Notes under the pieces: model-generated
The model's input: only the letters and a program-made list of their open reading frames with translations
Databases searched by the model: none
What the model was told of the DNA's origin: nothing
In this document: positions 1 through 11,070 of the stretch, piece by piece
How positions within the stretch are numbered: position 1 is the first letter of the stretch
Layout of the letters: each line of letters begins with the position of its first letter
Source: Hydra vulgaris
Lineage: Eukaryota; Cnidaria; Hydrozoa; Anthoathecata; Hydridae
NCBI RefSeq assembly: GCF_038396675.1
Contig: NC_088921.1
Span: 64,746,001 to 64,810,000 of the forward strand
DNA: 64,000 bases
Direction: 5' to 3'
Made by a program: the position numbers and the translations under genes

Positions 1-1814
1 CTCTTAATTATAAATTATATAAAAGTTTAACTTAAATAGTGGGTTATATATACACATACCACAAAGTTGACATTTTTTTTTATTATAATAATTTATTATT
101 CCATCAGAGAAATACAGCTAAACATTTTCAACAGAGTAATTATAGATTGGCATTTTAATTACATAGTTTTAAAAAATTTAAAAAAAATGATTATTTTTGT
201 TTTTTGAGTTTATACCTAACGGAAACATGGCTACTTATTTAACGATATATTTAACCTACCAACGAACTTTACGCCGTCTCTGCGCATGCGTTACGCTTGC
301 GCAGAACTGTCTACTTATTTAACGATCTACTTATTTAACGTAACAGCGGTAATGACAATATGGCTCCGTTATTTAGTTCTTAAAAGATAATATTTTAAGG
401 AATAAATAAACTAGACTAAAAATCGAAGTATATAAGTCCTTATTATTCTTAGAAAGTTGTGGTAACTATATGGTTACCACAACAATTTGAAAAAGTAACT
501 GATGTTACTTTTTCAAATAGAAATGCCACTAAAATTTTATACGGATTTTAAAATTCAACAACGCAAATATGCCGTTTTTATACTAAATTTAAAAAAACAA
601 CTCCCTATCAGCAATTTTAAGTTTCAACATATTAGAACGGTTTTATAAAAACACTGTTTAAAGCAATGGTCTTTTCTCCGAACAGATATGGTACTAATTT
701 TACTGTTTTATCGATTAATCAAAATGATGCGCTATGCGTCGCTCTATTATTAAATGAGTAGATAGGTTAACAAATTTAATAACATTTTTATTAAACTGAT
801 TTTTTGCAAGACATCAAAATAAATTGTATGTTTTTATTTGCATATTCAAAACAAAAAATTTTTGTTTTTATATAAAAGATTTATTGCGTTATTTTGGTTT
901 ATCAAAAAATAATTCTGATTTGTCCGGTGTTTATTTATTAAATCTATACTATAGATAGTAAACAACGTTGACCCTGCATTAAAAATGAATGGATTTAGAC
1001 TTAAGAATAAATTTGGACTTTAACTTTGAGTCTCAAAGTAGTTGTAGTGGTTGTTTTTTATAAATAACTAATTTTGTTATTGTCGTTAATTTAAAGAACA
1101 AATAAAGTATTTTTTTAATGTCTCAAAAAATATTTTTAATTAGAAACATTAAAACTATTTTTTAATTAGAAACATAAAAACATTAAAAATATTTTTAATT
1201 AGAAACATTAAAACAAATCTAATGCGATTTTTTACTTAAACAACCTCCGGGTTTTTTAAATCGCAGTGCCCATGATAAAATATCTTTTTAGTTACTCACG
1301 TCTTTAAAACATGCGGTTTTTTAAAAATTTAAAGCAGAACAGTATAATTACATAATTTCATCACCATGGTTTTCATCTAATTTAGAATAAGTAAGAACAG
1401 AAACAAAAAAAGATACCAAAAAGTTAAAATAATTTTAATTTAAAAAAATGAATTAATAGAATACTTTAAAGTACCGAAACGAAACTAATGTTTCGTTTTG
1501 GTACTTTGAATATTCAATAAACTTGTTTAAAAGTACTTTGGTACTTTAAATGTTCTTAAAATATATTTAAGAACATTAATTATAACTGATAAAATATTAT
1601 TAAAAAAAGCACTTCCCAGTAAACACACAGTAAACGTGTTTAAAATGTCTAAAACCATTGTTAATAATAATGAAAACAAGTTATTTAATAAAAAATAGTT
1701 GAAAATTAAAAAGGATCAGTTTTAACATAAAGTCAACGTGCCCAGTTTGTCTTCGGCCAACCTGCCCCCTCGTTATGTTTAGAATATAAATGCTTTCATA
1801 TTTAAACCATTAAC
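1..1814. other. AT-rich spacer with perfect hairpins
   Basis: I see no supportable gene here. Three notable hairpins are present. Arms 456-466/473-483 and 485-499/504-518 lie back to back with one base between them. Arms 1468-1485/1490-1507 form an 18-bp stem with a single mismatch, around CGAAAC. About 1100-1210 holds three diverged copies of a TTTTTAATTAGAAACATT motif. The stretch 250-310 contains a palindromic GC-rich patch (TGCGCATGCG...). This looks like decayed MITE material. Confidence 0.6.
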
Positions 1815-2010
1815 CAATGTTTTTTATTTTTGTTATTTAGGTGCCCCAAGAAGATCTAACGGTCTTGTCGCAGAGTACCGCGGAAGTGCATTTAACTAGG
1901 AAGTTCACGCCTCCTTCCATACTTTGACGCAAGTATATGTCCAGAGTTCGTTTCGAACCTGGATCTCCTGCTTTTAAAGCAAGCACTCTAACCACTGCGC
2001 CACGGCCGCT
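1815..2010 (-). repeat. tRNA-derived SINE with a LINE-like 3' tail
   Basis: Read on the minus strand, the 5' end (2010 downward) carries a tRNA-like head. It has an A box (TGGCGCAGTGGTTAGAG) and a B box (GGTTCGAAAC), with a plausible anticodon arm between them. The 3' half of the acceptor stem does not pair with the 5' half, so this is not a functional tRNA gene. The body ends in CGGTACTC-GCGACAAGACCG, a short hairpin, and then an A-rich tail near 1815-1840. That tail resembles the 3' end of the LINE at 28.7 kb, which suggests mobilisation by that LINE machinery. Confidence 0.7.
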
Positions 2011-2590
2011 ACTGGTTAGAGCGTTAATAAATGATATGTACTTATTTTAGTACATAATATTTATTAACAATATGTACAAAAATATTCCTTAAACTATAAC
2101 ATTTAAATTTAAAACTGAGATAATGCATTACTGTCAAACACATGGGAGCATTTTAACGTTAACAAACTATTAAATATTTACTTTGATCATCAAAAGTTGT
2201 TAAAACTTCACTTCAAACGATCCCACACTTCTAACTATGATTCAATAAAGATGATTTTTTTTTGAAAGTGGATTGAATTATTACTAACCTTCAACTAGAT
2301 TTTCAGCTTGCTAAAGCGCATATAGGGCCAACCTGCCTTTATAGTTTTTTTGAACTGTCTGGTTGTCTGGTATGGCTTTGATATGTAAACGCAACTTTTA
2401 TATAAGTTCAACCAAATTACATATTGTACTAAAGGGCTATCACAACGGAGTCTGGCGTAGGACCAAAAGAATTGAGATTATTTTATTGAATCCACATTCG
2501 GTCACCGAATGTAACTTACAAGAGCAGAGTCTTAGGCTTAACGTTTGTGCCACTACAAAAAAAATCTCTTTTATGGACATTATAACTGAT

Positions 2591-2692
2591 TCCAGCGGGC
2601 ATTTGTTTTTAAAAGTTATGTTCTAAATTTATTTTAAATGTCGTTTAAAAACATTTAAAAGACTTTACTTTTAAAAAAAAAGCCCGTTGGGA
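2591..2692. mobile_element. MITE with CCAGCGGGC / GCCCGTTGGGA ends
   Basis: The element is about 100 bp with terminal inverted repeats: CCAGCGGGCATTTGTTTTTA on the left against CCCAACGGGC then a T-run and AAAAGTAA on the complement of the right. The interior is an AT-rich imperfect palindrome. A longer relative lies at 46776-46941. Confidence 0.6.
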
Positions 2693-2694
2693 TA

Positions 2695-3012
2695 TTGAAA
2701 TGTGCGCTTTACAACTTAGAAGATTAGATAAACCAACACAAACAGAATCTCTAAGACAAAACTGTTTTAAAATTTCAATAAGTTTGTTAAAATTAAGATT
2801 AAAAGATAATTTAAATAAACAACAGTTGTGTAAATTAAGAGGGTAAGTTAGACACAACTACACATTTTTAAATTTACCCATCAAATTGTGTGCCACCTAG
2901 AATATATGGAATGATTAAGGCGCACAAACCCGAAAAAGGTTACCCAATGCGTCCTGTTTATCAACAATCAACACGCCACCATAAGGAACATCCGAATACC
3001 TCGTTAATATCA
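2695..3012 (+). pseudogene. PLE reverse transcriptase, N-terminal fragment
   Basis: The translation contains PPRIYGMIKAHKPEKGYPMR followed, with decay, by an SEYLVNII-like stretch. This is the conserved finger region of Penelope-like reverse transcriptases (pattern YGLPKIHK..PLRPI..). The reading frame has stops and small indels. The matching downstream RT segment of the same orientation resumes at about 5625, after an antisense LINE. The two pieces therefore look like one PLE split by that insertion. Confidence 0.6.
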
Positions 3013-3179
3013 TTTTATTTTTTTATTTAATATATTTTGCCGTTAAAAAATAATTAAAATATCCAGACATATTTTACAATTTTTTTACATGAGCAATGAC
3101 AATTGTAACGAATATGTTTATTTGGTAAACATTTAATGCTTTTAAGCGAGGTTAACTTTTTTTTGCTAGAATGAAAAAG

Positions 3180-5610
3180 AATGTATTTAATTTTTTCTGT
3201 ATAGTGATAATTTATTGGACTTAAACCAATTGCTTAGTTTTTCAAGTTCAATATTTGCAGTTTCAAAGAGTTCTGTAATAGATGTAGATGTAGAGAATAA
3301 GTTAGTATCATCGCTAAACATCATGACATCTAGTATACTTGAGACATTTGGGAGTTTTTTAATGTATATTAGGAACAAGAGGGGTGGAAGAATGGAACTT
3401 TGGGGGATACCACATTTTATTTTGAGTAAAATTCTGATGATTTTTTTTCATAGGTATAAAAAATAATCATCAGAATTACTTGTTGTCTGTTTATCAGAAA
3501 TCTTTTAAACCAATTTAAGGCGACACTTTTTATCTCATACTTTTCCATTTTTTCAAGTAGGATTAAATGATCTACGGTGTCAAATGCTTTATATAAATCA
3601 AGAAAGACTCCAAGTATATATTTTTTATTTTCAAAAGAATCACTTATGCTGTTTATGAGATTTAGAATTGCATTTTCGGTAGAGTGTTTCTTTTGGAAAC
3701 CGAATTGTTTTTCATCTAAGATATTGTTGATTTGTTGGTATGCATATAATTTGTTGTAAAATACTCGTTCCAAAAATTTTGAAAATACCGGAAGAACTGG
3801 GATGGGTCTGTAACGATGTAAAAATGAGTCCCCCGGTTTTTAGTATGGGTAAAACTTGCGCTTTTTTTAGCTTACCTGGAACAGATCAAGTAACAATTGA
3901 AGATATAAAAAATTTCAAAAACGGGTTTTTAATTACCGAAAACACATTCACAATTACATTGCTACTAATCTCGTCAATCCCCGGAGCCTTATTTATTATT
4001 TATGTTTTTTGCAACTTCTAGCTCTTCATAGTTTAGTCCGTTGAAGTTTAAGCTATGTTGTTTTGTAATATATGTTTTGAATGAGTTATCTGGGCATTAA
4101 ATTTTAGAAACCTTTTTAGGGAAAAAACTGTTAAAATTTTATGCAATGGAGGATTTGTCGTTATATTCTGTTTCATTAACGACAATTCTATCAGGTAAAA
4201 TATTTTGTTTTGTGTATTTTTTACCAACTATTTCTTTCAATGCAAGTTTTATTAGTATAGCCATTGGATTTTTAAAGTTGTTTAGAATAGAATTTTTTTT
4301 TTTAATTTTTTTCTAATTTTTTCAAATAAATATTTGTATTCTTTATATATAGAGAGGTTGGAAACTGAAATATTTTTTGAATTCTAATTAACAGGTGGAA
4401 AGAATATTTTTTGTATTCTAATTAAGAAGTGGAAAGAATATTATTTGTATTCTAATTAGCAGGTGGAAACTAGAATATTTTTTGTATTCTAATTAACAGG
4501 TGGAAACTAAAATATTTTTTGTATTCTAATTAACAGGTGAAAAGAATACTTTTTGCATTCTTATTAATTATCTTAATTGTAAAAATTTCGCTATCAGCAT
4601 CGGAGATTGAGAGGTCCTTTCTTAATTTAATCGATTAATCTTTTCGCATGTATATTGAAATTACTCCTCTTCTTTTGTTAATTTTTCTTTTAAAAGATAA
4701 TAGATTGTAATTTGGAGTTTGAAAATTTGAGTTTGTTAGGTATGTTTTGTCGGGACACCAAGTTTCTGTAAAGCAAATCATGTTAAATAAGTAATTGCAG
4801 TCAACTAGAAAGTGTTTTAGTTTGTCGATTTTTTATTTATACTTCTTATGTTTATGTGTATCCTAGTAAAAAAATTTTTTAAAGTTTTGAGTTTATTTTT
4901 AAAAGATTCAATTTCAAAATATTTCGAATCAAAATTATTTCCATTAAAAACTTGGACATCAGCGTCTTAAAAATTGTCGAGTAATACGTCATTATTAGTT
5001 TCGAAGACTTTAAAATGCAGCGTTTCAAAATCTTCTGTTTCTTTACTCTTTAAGTTAAGAGCGTGAAATTAGAAAAACGTGATTCGTTTCTTTATGAAAA
5101 ATGTAAAATATGCCGCGCTATTTTTTAAAACCTCTGCTATATATTTATCATGTTTCAAAATGGCGTATTTATTTTCGCTTCGAAGTCTTTTCATTTCTTG
5201 AGATAAAAAGACTTCAAAGCGAAGAGTTTTAGGACAATTCTTGGTTTGTTGTCTTTGATTGGACCGATTCAGTGGGCTTTTTAACTATTCACTTGATATT
5301 TTAAAATTATTTTTAATAATTTCTTTAACGGCATTTTCTCATTGGCTTCAATTTTCTCCATGTTTTTCTACTACTCTATCTGTTTTTAGGTTATTTCTAC
5401 GAGATTTTTTTGCTTAGTTGTTTATGTGTATAGTAGATTTATTTCGTTGTTGTAATACTTTTTTAGCTGTTTTATTATTTCTATGGCTTCTTCTTTTTGA
5501 AAACTCAAGCTTTTTTTAAAGTCGTTTAAATCCTTTTCCAAACTTGAAATGTTTGATTTGTTGTCAAATTTGAGAAAAATTCACAAATTTGACAACAAAT
5601 TTGTTTTTAG
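3180..5610 (-). pseudogene. Decayed CR1/jockey-like LINE (ORF1-EN-RT order)
   Basis: On the minus strand, recognisable pieces occur in retrotransposon order. An ORF1-like stretch lies near 5060-5500 (basic, RNA-binding type). An endonuclease segment near 4600-4900 has a HINIRSINKK-like start and FTETWCPDKT. The RT segments are a NNKAPGIDEISSNV-like motif near 4000, PGKLKKAQVLPIL near 3870, FLDLYKAFDTVDHL in the ORF 3417-3773, and FSDDTNLFSTS in the ORF 3187-3378. The last is the catalytic motif C, with FSDD where FADD is usual. Many frameshifts and stops make it inactive. The 3' end beyond the RT palm is missing. It belongs to the same broad group as the LINE at 25-28.8 kb. Confidence 0.8.
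4360..4566. repeat. 34/37-bp minisatellite inside the dead LINE
   Basis: There are six copies of a unit built on TATTCTAATTAACAGGTGGAAA. The spacings I count are 34, 34, 37, 37 and 34 bp. It lies between the endonuclease and RT parts of the antisense LINE, so it expanded after that element lost function. Confidence 0.75.
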
Positions 5611-5624
5611 TTAAAAAATTTGTT

Positions 5625-7130
5625 ATTTAAATAAAAAAAAGACTCATTAATTTGAATAATTTTTTTAATGAAGCCAGACAACGGAAATTAGATCCCAATG
5701 ATGTTCAAGTTTCATTTGATATAATTAATTTATTTCTGTCTATACCCATTGACGAAGCTGTTCTATTTAATATTGATATAATAAATAATGACATCGACAA
5801 TTTAGAGACTCAAACTAAACTTTCTCTTGTAGATATATACCAATTAAAAAGAACTTTTTAAAAGTATTTGCTATTATTTGTAATTACAACAAAATTCGAA
5901 TAATATCTAATTCAGATTCAGTAGATTTGTCTTTAATAATTGTTATTATTCGAATTTTGTTGTAGTTACAAATAATAGCAAATACTTTTAAAAAGTTCTT
6001 TTCATTGGTATATATCTACAAGAGAAAGTTTAGTTTGAGTCTCTAAATTGTCGATGTCATTATTCATTATTAAAGAAGCGATTTTATAAATATAAAAACA
6101 TAGCCCTTAATATAGCTACTATTCATGCATGTGAGCAAAACTTTTATGGGATATGTAGACAATTGTCACGCTTTTTTTAAATTAATAAAAAAGCAACAAA
6201 TATTTCTATATGTTCTAAATGAACAAAAAATACACTGTTAAACTTAAAAGCGACCTAAAACAACATATTTTTCTAGATAATGATATTAAAAACACAATGC
6301 TTTAAGCTTATGAGTTTCAAATACATCGAATAGTAGCAATAACTAATACTCCTCTTAAATCTAACATAAACATCTAATATTATGATTTGCGTATTCAAAG
6401 GATTTTTTTATTTTAAAAAAATAATATGCTCTCAAAAACACCTCCAACAAGAAATTAATTTTCTAATAGAAATATGTGTTAAAAACAGGCACGGCAAAAA
6501 CAATTTCCAAGAGACTTTATAAAAAAAGATTTTAATAATACCAATTACCAACCAATTGACAACCAATCATTTATAAAGCTACTGTGGATACCAATTGCTG
6601 GTCCCAAACTTAAAAAAGAACTTAGGAAGCAAAACATAAAAGTTATCTTCACATCAGCTTCAAATTTAAATAAAATATTCTGTAACAATAAGACAGAACT
6701 TCCTCGAAATACAAATCAAGGCGTCTACCAACTAAAACTTTCATCCACTTCAATTTTCTATACACATGTGAAAACTGTATACTAAAAATATAATAGGTGA
6801 AACTAAAAAGGAAATTATTTGAAGATGTATCGAGCGCAAGATAATTTGATAAACGTACCTTGGTATGATTAAAAATATCATTTGTAATCATACCAAGGTG
6901 CGTTCGACTGGTTACATCCTAAAACCATACTTATTCCTCAAGAACATCATGTTCCAAAAATTTAGAGCTAAATTTCGTCAAGAGTTGTGATGTGGTGATA
7001 AAGTTCTTAAAAGGGATTATGGAGATAACGTGACAACAAAAGCTTGAAGTCCATTTTTTATTAGATTATTTGGCGTCAGCATTTAAAAATCTATTTATGT
7101 ATTCTGTTATGCTCTTTTTAATCTTATCTT
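5625..7130 (+). pseudogene. Penelope-like element: RT motif plus GIY-YIG end
   Basis: The ORF 5652-5861 contains NDVQVSFDIINLFLSIPIDE, the PLE RT catalytic-aspartate motif (SFDvvnLFtnvPid). After a palindromic rearrangement (5781-6069), about 6440-7060 shows the C-terminal part: FIKLLWIPIAGPKLKKELRK, KVIFTSASNLNKIF, NNKTELPRN, GVYQL, then an IGETKK-like motif and VTTKA. This order (WIP..GPKL, VxFTS.NL, GVY, YIGETKK) is typical of PLEs with a GIY-YIG endonuclease. Several stops and frame changes kill it. The N-terminal RT piece is at 2695-3012. I am confident of the family, less of the exact ends. Confidence 0.75.
5781..6069. repeat. Inverted duplication, 126-bp arms, 36-bp spacer
   Basis: Arms 5781-5906 and 5943-6069 are near-identical inverted copies of part of the PLE RT region (including ATGACATCGACAATTTAGAG and its complement). 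An RNA from here would form a long hairpin. Confidence 0.85.
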
Positions 7131-7341
7131 TTGAACGGTTTGTTTTAATTTTAAAAGGATTTTCTTTGTAACAATTTTTATTTATCATACCTGATAACGC
7201 TGATCACAGTACATTAGCGCAATATTAAACAATATATATATTAAAATAAAAACAAATGTAAATTTTTTAAAAAGTATATACAAAGCCGTATTTATTGAAT
7301 TATACATACATTTTATCGTATAAAAAGGAATTACTTGAAAT

Positions 7342-7455
<114 letters not shown>

Positions 7456-7769
7456 TGGCCTTCTTAAATTACACGACCTGGTTTCATTTTCCGAAAAGAA
7501 TTAAGAGGCCAGTTTTTCACGGCTACTGTATTAAAACTTAATTTTTGTTATGGTTTAGAGTCGTGTTTGCACTATAAATGTTCTATTCTTATTTTATTAA
7601 ATGGTTTGATAGTAGTTAGATTTTTTTTGAGTACTTACAGTATTTTGTGCTGGATTTTTCGCTAACTGATTGCCTGCTTTAGTTTATTCCAACAACACAG
7701 AATACTGAAATAGGCTTTTAGTTATTTTTCAAGAAACAATCCGTATAATAAAACATTGTAGAAAAACCT

Positions 7770-8910
7770 TACTTTATTTTAATAAGGAAACTTGGAAAAA
7801 GAAAAACATACATGACTGCTTTGATGTAACAATGAGCAGTTATGACGGAGCAGAGATTTGTGAATTTGTTGGACTATACATATTAGATTTATTAAGTAAA
7901 ATAATCAATATGAATGATTGAGGCCTTTATCGCAACGATGGTTTAATAGTAATGCATAAAAAATCTGGTCCACAGCTCGATAAAATTAGAAAAGATATTA
8001 TAAAAATTTTTCAAAATATTGGCTTTCAAATCGAAATAAACATAAATTTAAAAATTGTGAACTTTCTTGATGTCACATTTAACCTCTCTGAAAATTCATA
8101 TAAGCCTTTCAAAAAACCAAACAATGAATTATTGTATACTAATATTAACTCAAATCATCCACCTCAAATTCTGAAATAAATCCCGATTTCAATTAATAAC
8201 AGGCTAAACCAAAACTCCTCCAATGAAAATGTATTCAATTCCTCTAAATGAATATTTGAAGATGCCCTTAAAAAAAGTGGTTTTGAAAATTTTGTACTAA
8301 AATTTGACCCTGAAAAAAAAAATACGAAAAAGCGAAATAGAACTAGAAATATAATTTGGTTCAACCCCCCATATAGCAAAAATGTTTCCACTAACATAGG
8401 AAAAGTGTTTCTAAAATTAGTCGATAAGCATCCCCCCCCCCCCTCTAATGAATTACATAAAATTTTTAATCGAAATACAATTAAAGTTAGCTACAGTTGT
8501 ACAAAAAATATGGAAAGAATTATAAAAGGTCACAATAATGCTTTGTTAAACAAAAAAGAAACCCTTAATGAAAAAACTACAGAAAATTGTAATTGTAAAC
8601 AAAAAAACAATTGTCCAATGAGTGGAAGTTGTTTATCAAAAAATGTGGTATATAAATGTGTTGTTTTCTCCATAATGTACCTGATAAACAATATATTGGC
8701 ATAACAGGGTGAATGGAAAAAACGTTTTGCCAATCATAAGCAATCTTTCAAAAATAAAAATTTTTCAAAAGACACCATGCTGTCAAATGTTTATTGTCAA
8801 TGTTTATTAAACAAAGTGTTTATTAAATAAAAAATCAGAATTAATTTCTAAATGCAGGCACGAAAATAAGTTTCTCATAAAAAACTATAAAATAAATGAG
8901 CTCAAATAAT
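7770..8910 (+). pseudogene. Second Penelope-like element (RT end plus GIY-YIG)
   Basis: In several frames the translation reads FDVTMSSYDGAEICEFVGLYIL (about 7820), then LYRNDGLIVMHKKSGPQLDK at 7925-7990. This is the PLE catalytic box, which is usually YRDDG; the N is a likely inactivating change. Next come KIVNFLDVTFNL, NIIWFNPPYSKNVSTNIGK (8350-8405) and the ORF 8405-8704 with LHKIFNRNTIKVSYSC. A Cys-rich linker (CNCKQKNNCPMSGSC) and VVYKC follow, then a broken GIY-YIG end (KRFANHKQSF, LLNKKSEL-like). The element belongs to the same subfamily as the fragment at 60.2-60.9 kb and differs from the PLE at 5.6-7.1 kb. It is followed by a terminal repeat with a hammerhead-like fold. Confidence 0.8.
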
Positions 8911-9096
8911 AGTTACATTAAGTCTCCCTTTTTTTAAAAAAAATTTTTCTAAAAAAGCATAAGTAATCATTTCCAAAAAATTCTTTTTATAATAGTGTCA
9001 GCAAATTCAACAATTGTGTGAAAATTTAAAGTAGTTAAGACATTTGCGATTTCCTGTTTAATTTTTGGAGTAAATTGAAGTTTTATTAATTTGACC

Positions 9097-9144
9097 TTTC
9101 ATTTCTGATGAGTCTTTATTGATAAAACACAGTGTAAAATGAGA
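9097..9144 (+). ncRNA. Hammerhead-ribozyme-like fold in PLE terminal repeat
   Basis: This is a type I layout. Stem I has 8 bp, 9097-9104 with 9137-9144 (one G-U pair). CTGATGA lies at 9105-9111. Stem II is GTC 9112-9114 with GAT 9121-9123. Stem III is ACA 9127-9129 with TGT 9133-9135, and the cleavable base is A9136. The core purine expected to be G after stem II is A at 9124, so this copy is probably inactive. The change TA at 9123-9124, in place of the CG seen in canonical GACGAAA, looks like CpG decay. Hammerheads in PLE terminal repeats are established; the fold here was assigned by eye. Confidence 0.6.
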
Positions 9145-9240
9145 AAAATTTTAGTTAAGTGATTTTCTACTAATTTATAATAGCTCTGTTCTTTTAAGAA
9201 CATTGAGCACTCTATTTTGTAGAATACATTTTATAATTGT
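9145..9240 (+). repeat. PLE terminal repeat, 3' portion
   Basis: It contains GTTAAGTGATTTTCTACTAATTT and then TAGCTCTGTTCTTTTAAGAA and CATTGAGCACTCTATT. The same run recurs at 61580-61660, in both places directly before a (TA)n array. This marks the retroelement 3' boundary. Confidence 0.7.
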
Positions 9241-9349
<109 letters not shown>

Positions 9350-9668
9350 ACAACTAAAAATCTGCAAATTCCTCAAACATAACCTATTCGTCACAGGATT
9401 CGTCTGCTTTTTAAAACCTTTTTAACTAAACCTATTTTTTTTGTAATTTCAAAACAATTATCACCTTCATTAGCTGAAACAAAACATTCAAGTCCTTGAT
9501 AATTTTAAGTTGTAAACAGTGTCTCAATGCAATGGGTACTGATCCATCAAAATTAGGAATACTAAACTTCTGTTTATATCCTTGTAGGTGTTTATTTGAG
9601 CAACCCTTTGTTCTTTGAACAAGCTTTTTAATTAATCTGAAAAAGTTTTGTTTTTGAATGAGGGACAT
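9350..9668 (-). repeat. Dispersed repeat fragment of unknown class
   Basis: A 78-codon minus-strand frame (9432-9668) is open, but I recognise no domain. The segment 9353-9545 is similar to 15470-15665 (shared ATAACCTATTC-TCACA and AAACAGTGTCTCAATG), in the same orientation. It is therefore a dispersed repeat and not a unique gene. Confidence 0.5.
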
Positions 9669-10165
9669 CTATCAAGTACTTAAAATTTAACTGTATCACT
9701 TCCTATATGGATTAAAGAATTGTACATTGTAAACTAGTTGCAAACTATTGTAAATTAGCTGATCTTGTAGCTGACATTGTAAACTAGTTGATCCTTAGCA
9801 TAAAGTTCACCAAATAACTACACAAAATAAGTTAGTAACTGAAAAGCAAAATCAACATTTTTTCAACAAAATAAAACATTCTAAAATTAGAACTGCAACT
9901 GAAAGTACTAAAAAGCTTAAATATATTTTTGGCTAAATCATTCCCTTTAAACAACTGGTCCAGTGTATAATTAAAAAAGTCTATGTTCAGTTGCTTTTCA
10001 TTTTTTAATATCTAATCAAGACCTCGCTTTCTAGAAAAATTTCTTGAAACGTAACGACATATCTGGAACAATCCGCCAGATAAAGTATTGACTGTAATCT
10101 GAGACAATTTACAACATTTGGCCTATTTAATTATAAGTTGATTTGTCTTCGCATACCCATAACAG
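9669..10165. other. Non-coding AT-rich stretch
   Basis: I see nothing beyond a short duplicated motif, TTGTAAACTAGTTG, at about 9727 and 9778. Confidence 0.5.
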
Positions 10166-10170
10166 GCCTT

Positions 10171-10530
10171 CCCAGTGGGCACAATGACGTTGAAATAACG
10201 TTGAAACAACGTCGCAAACCGACGAAATGCAATGTTGAAACAACGTTGAAATTTGGTGGAATTGGAAACAAAATCCGACGTTGAAAACCACGATGTTGAA
10301 ACAACGTCGATGAAAACGTTGTTTCAACGTTGTTATAACGTCTTATCGACTACATATCATCCATATTTCAAATTCGATAAAATGAAAATTAAAAGTTCAA
10401 CGTTGAAATTACGTTGTTTTAACGTCTTATCGACAATATATCAACCATATATGGTTGATATATTGTCGATAAGACGTTAAAACAACGTTCAAATAACCTA
10501 ATTTCAACGTTAAATTTTGGTCATTTGATA
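10171..10530. mobile_element. 'ACGTTG' MITE with CCCAGTGGGC end and palindromic core
   Basis: It begins CCCAGTGGGCACAATGACGTTG and is filled with AACGTTGAAA-type repeats. A near-perfect palindrome centred at about 10450 spans roughly 10400-10500 (GTCTTATCGACAATATATCA and its complement). I could not find the expected right-hand CCCACTGGG end, so it is truncated or rearranged. A separate perfect hairpin lies at 10541-10573. Confidence 0.6.
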
Positions 10531-10540
10531 AAAATTATAC

Positions 10541-10573
10541 AGCCTATTGGATATAACTTATATCCAATAGGCT
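10541..10573. repeat. Perfect hairpin, 15-bp arms
   Basis: AGCCTATTGGATATA is followed closely by its complement TATATCCAATAGGCT. It sits at the edge of the preceding MITE and may be its right terminus. Confidence 0.7.
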
Positions 10574-10769
10574 GCAGCCATGTTAAATTGTCATCGTTAA
10601 CATGTTAAATTGTCTCGACTTGGATTGCGATAAAATAAGACAATAAAAAAGCAATATTTTGCGCTAAAAGTAGTGTATTTCATGTTCAAAAAATTATTTT
10701 AAGGGAGTTTATATAAGAAATAGATAGAATGTTAACATTTTATATATACATTTTATATTAACATATTCG

Positions 10770-11070
10770 AATCGTCATTTACGCACCGACCGCCACCATT
10801 AGATCTGTCGGGTGCATATTTCAACAAACTCATGATATCTGTTCTGACTTCAGCAACCGTAGCAGTCGCTTTACTAAGCATGACGCTCTCTATAAAAAAA
10901 GGTATTGCCTGAGTAATTTGCAACAAGTACAGCAAGAACTTGAAATTAAAGTAGCACCATATCATCAAATTGTGTTTTTCAATAACAGATTACATTACCC
11001 ATGACTTACCAACAACAACCTTACAAATGTTTGTGCCTTCAAATTTCTCTTTACCCTTGCCGCCAGCCAT
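10770..11070 (-). CDS. Candidate two-exon gene start, function unknown
   Basis: On the minus strand an ATG at 11070 opens MAGGKGKEKFEGTNICKVVV. A donor GTAAGT follows exon 11010-11070 (phase 1). The best acceptor is TTTTTTTATAG, giving exon 2 from 10889 downward: ESVMLSKATATVAEVRTDIM then SLLKYAPDRSNGGGR. The phases join correctly. Composition is richer in GC than the surroundings, and the peptide does not resemble the nearby TE families. A further donor near 10790 (GGTCG|GTGCGT or GTGC|GTAAAT) would leave the rest of the gene elsewhere. I do not recognise the protein. A processed remnant is the alternative. Confidence 0.4.

Noticed and set aside
1925..2010. tRNA gene (minus strand)
   Set aside because: A and B boxes are present but the acceptor stem does not pair, and a SINE body follows.
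3430..3475. Hammerhead core (CTGATGA…GAAA on the minus strand)
   Set aside because: The match lies in LINE coding sequence. Stem II does not pair and there is no stem I or III.
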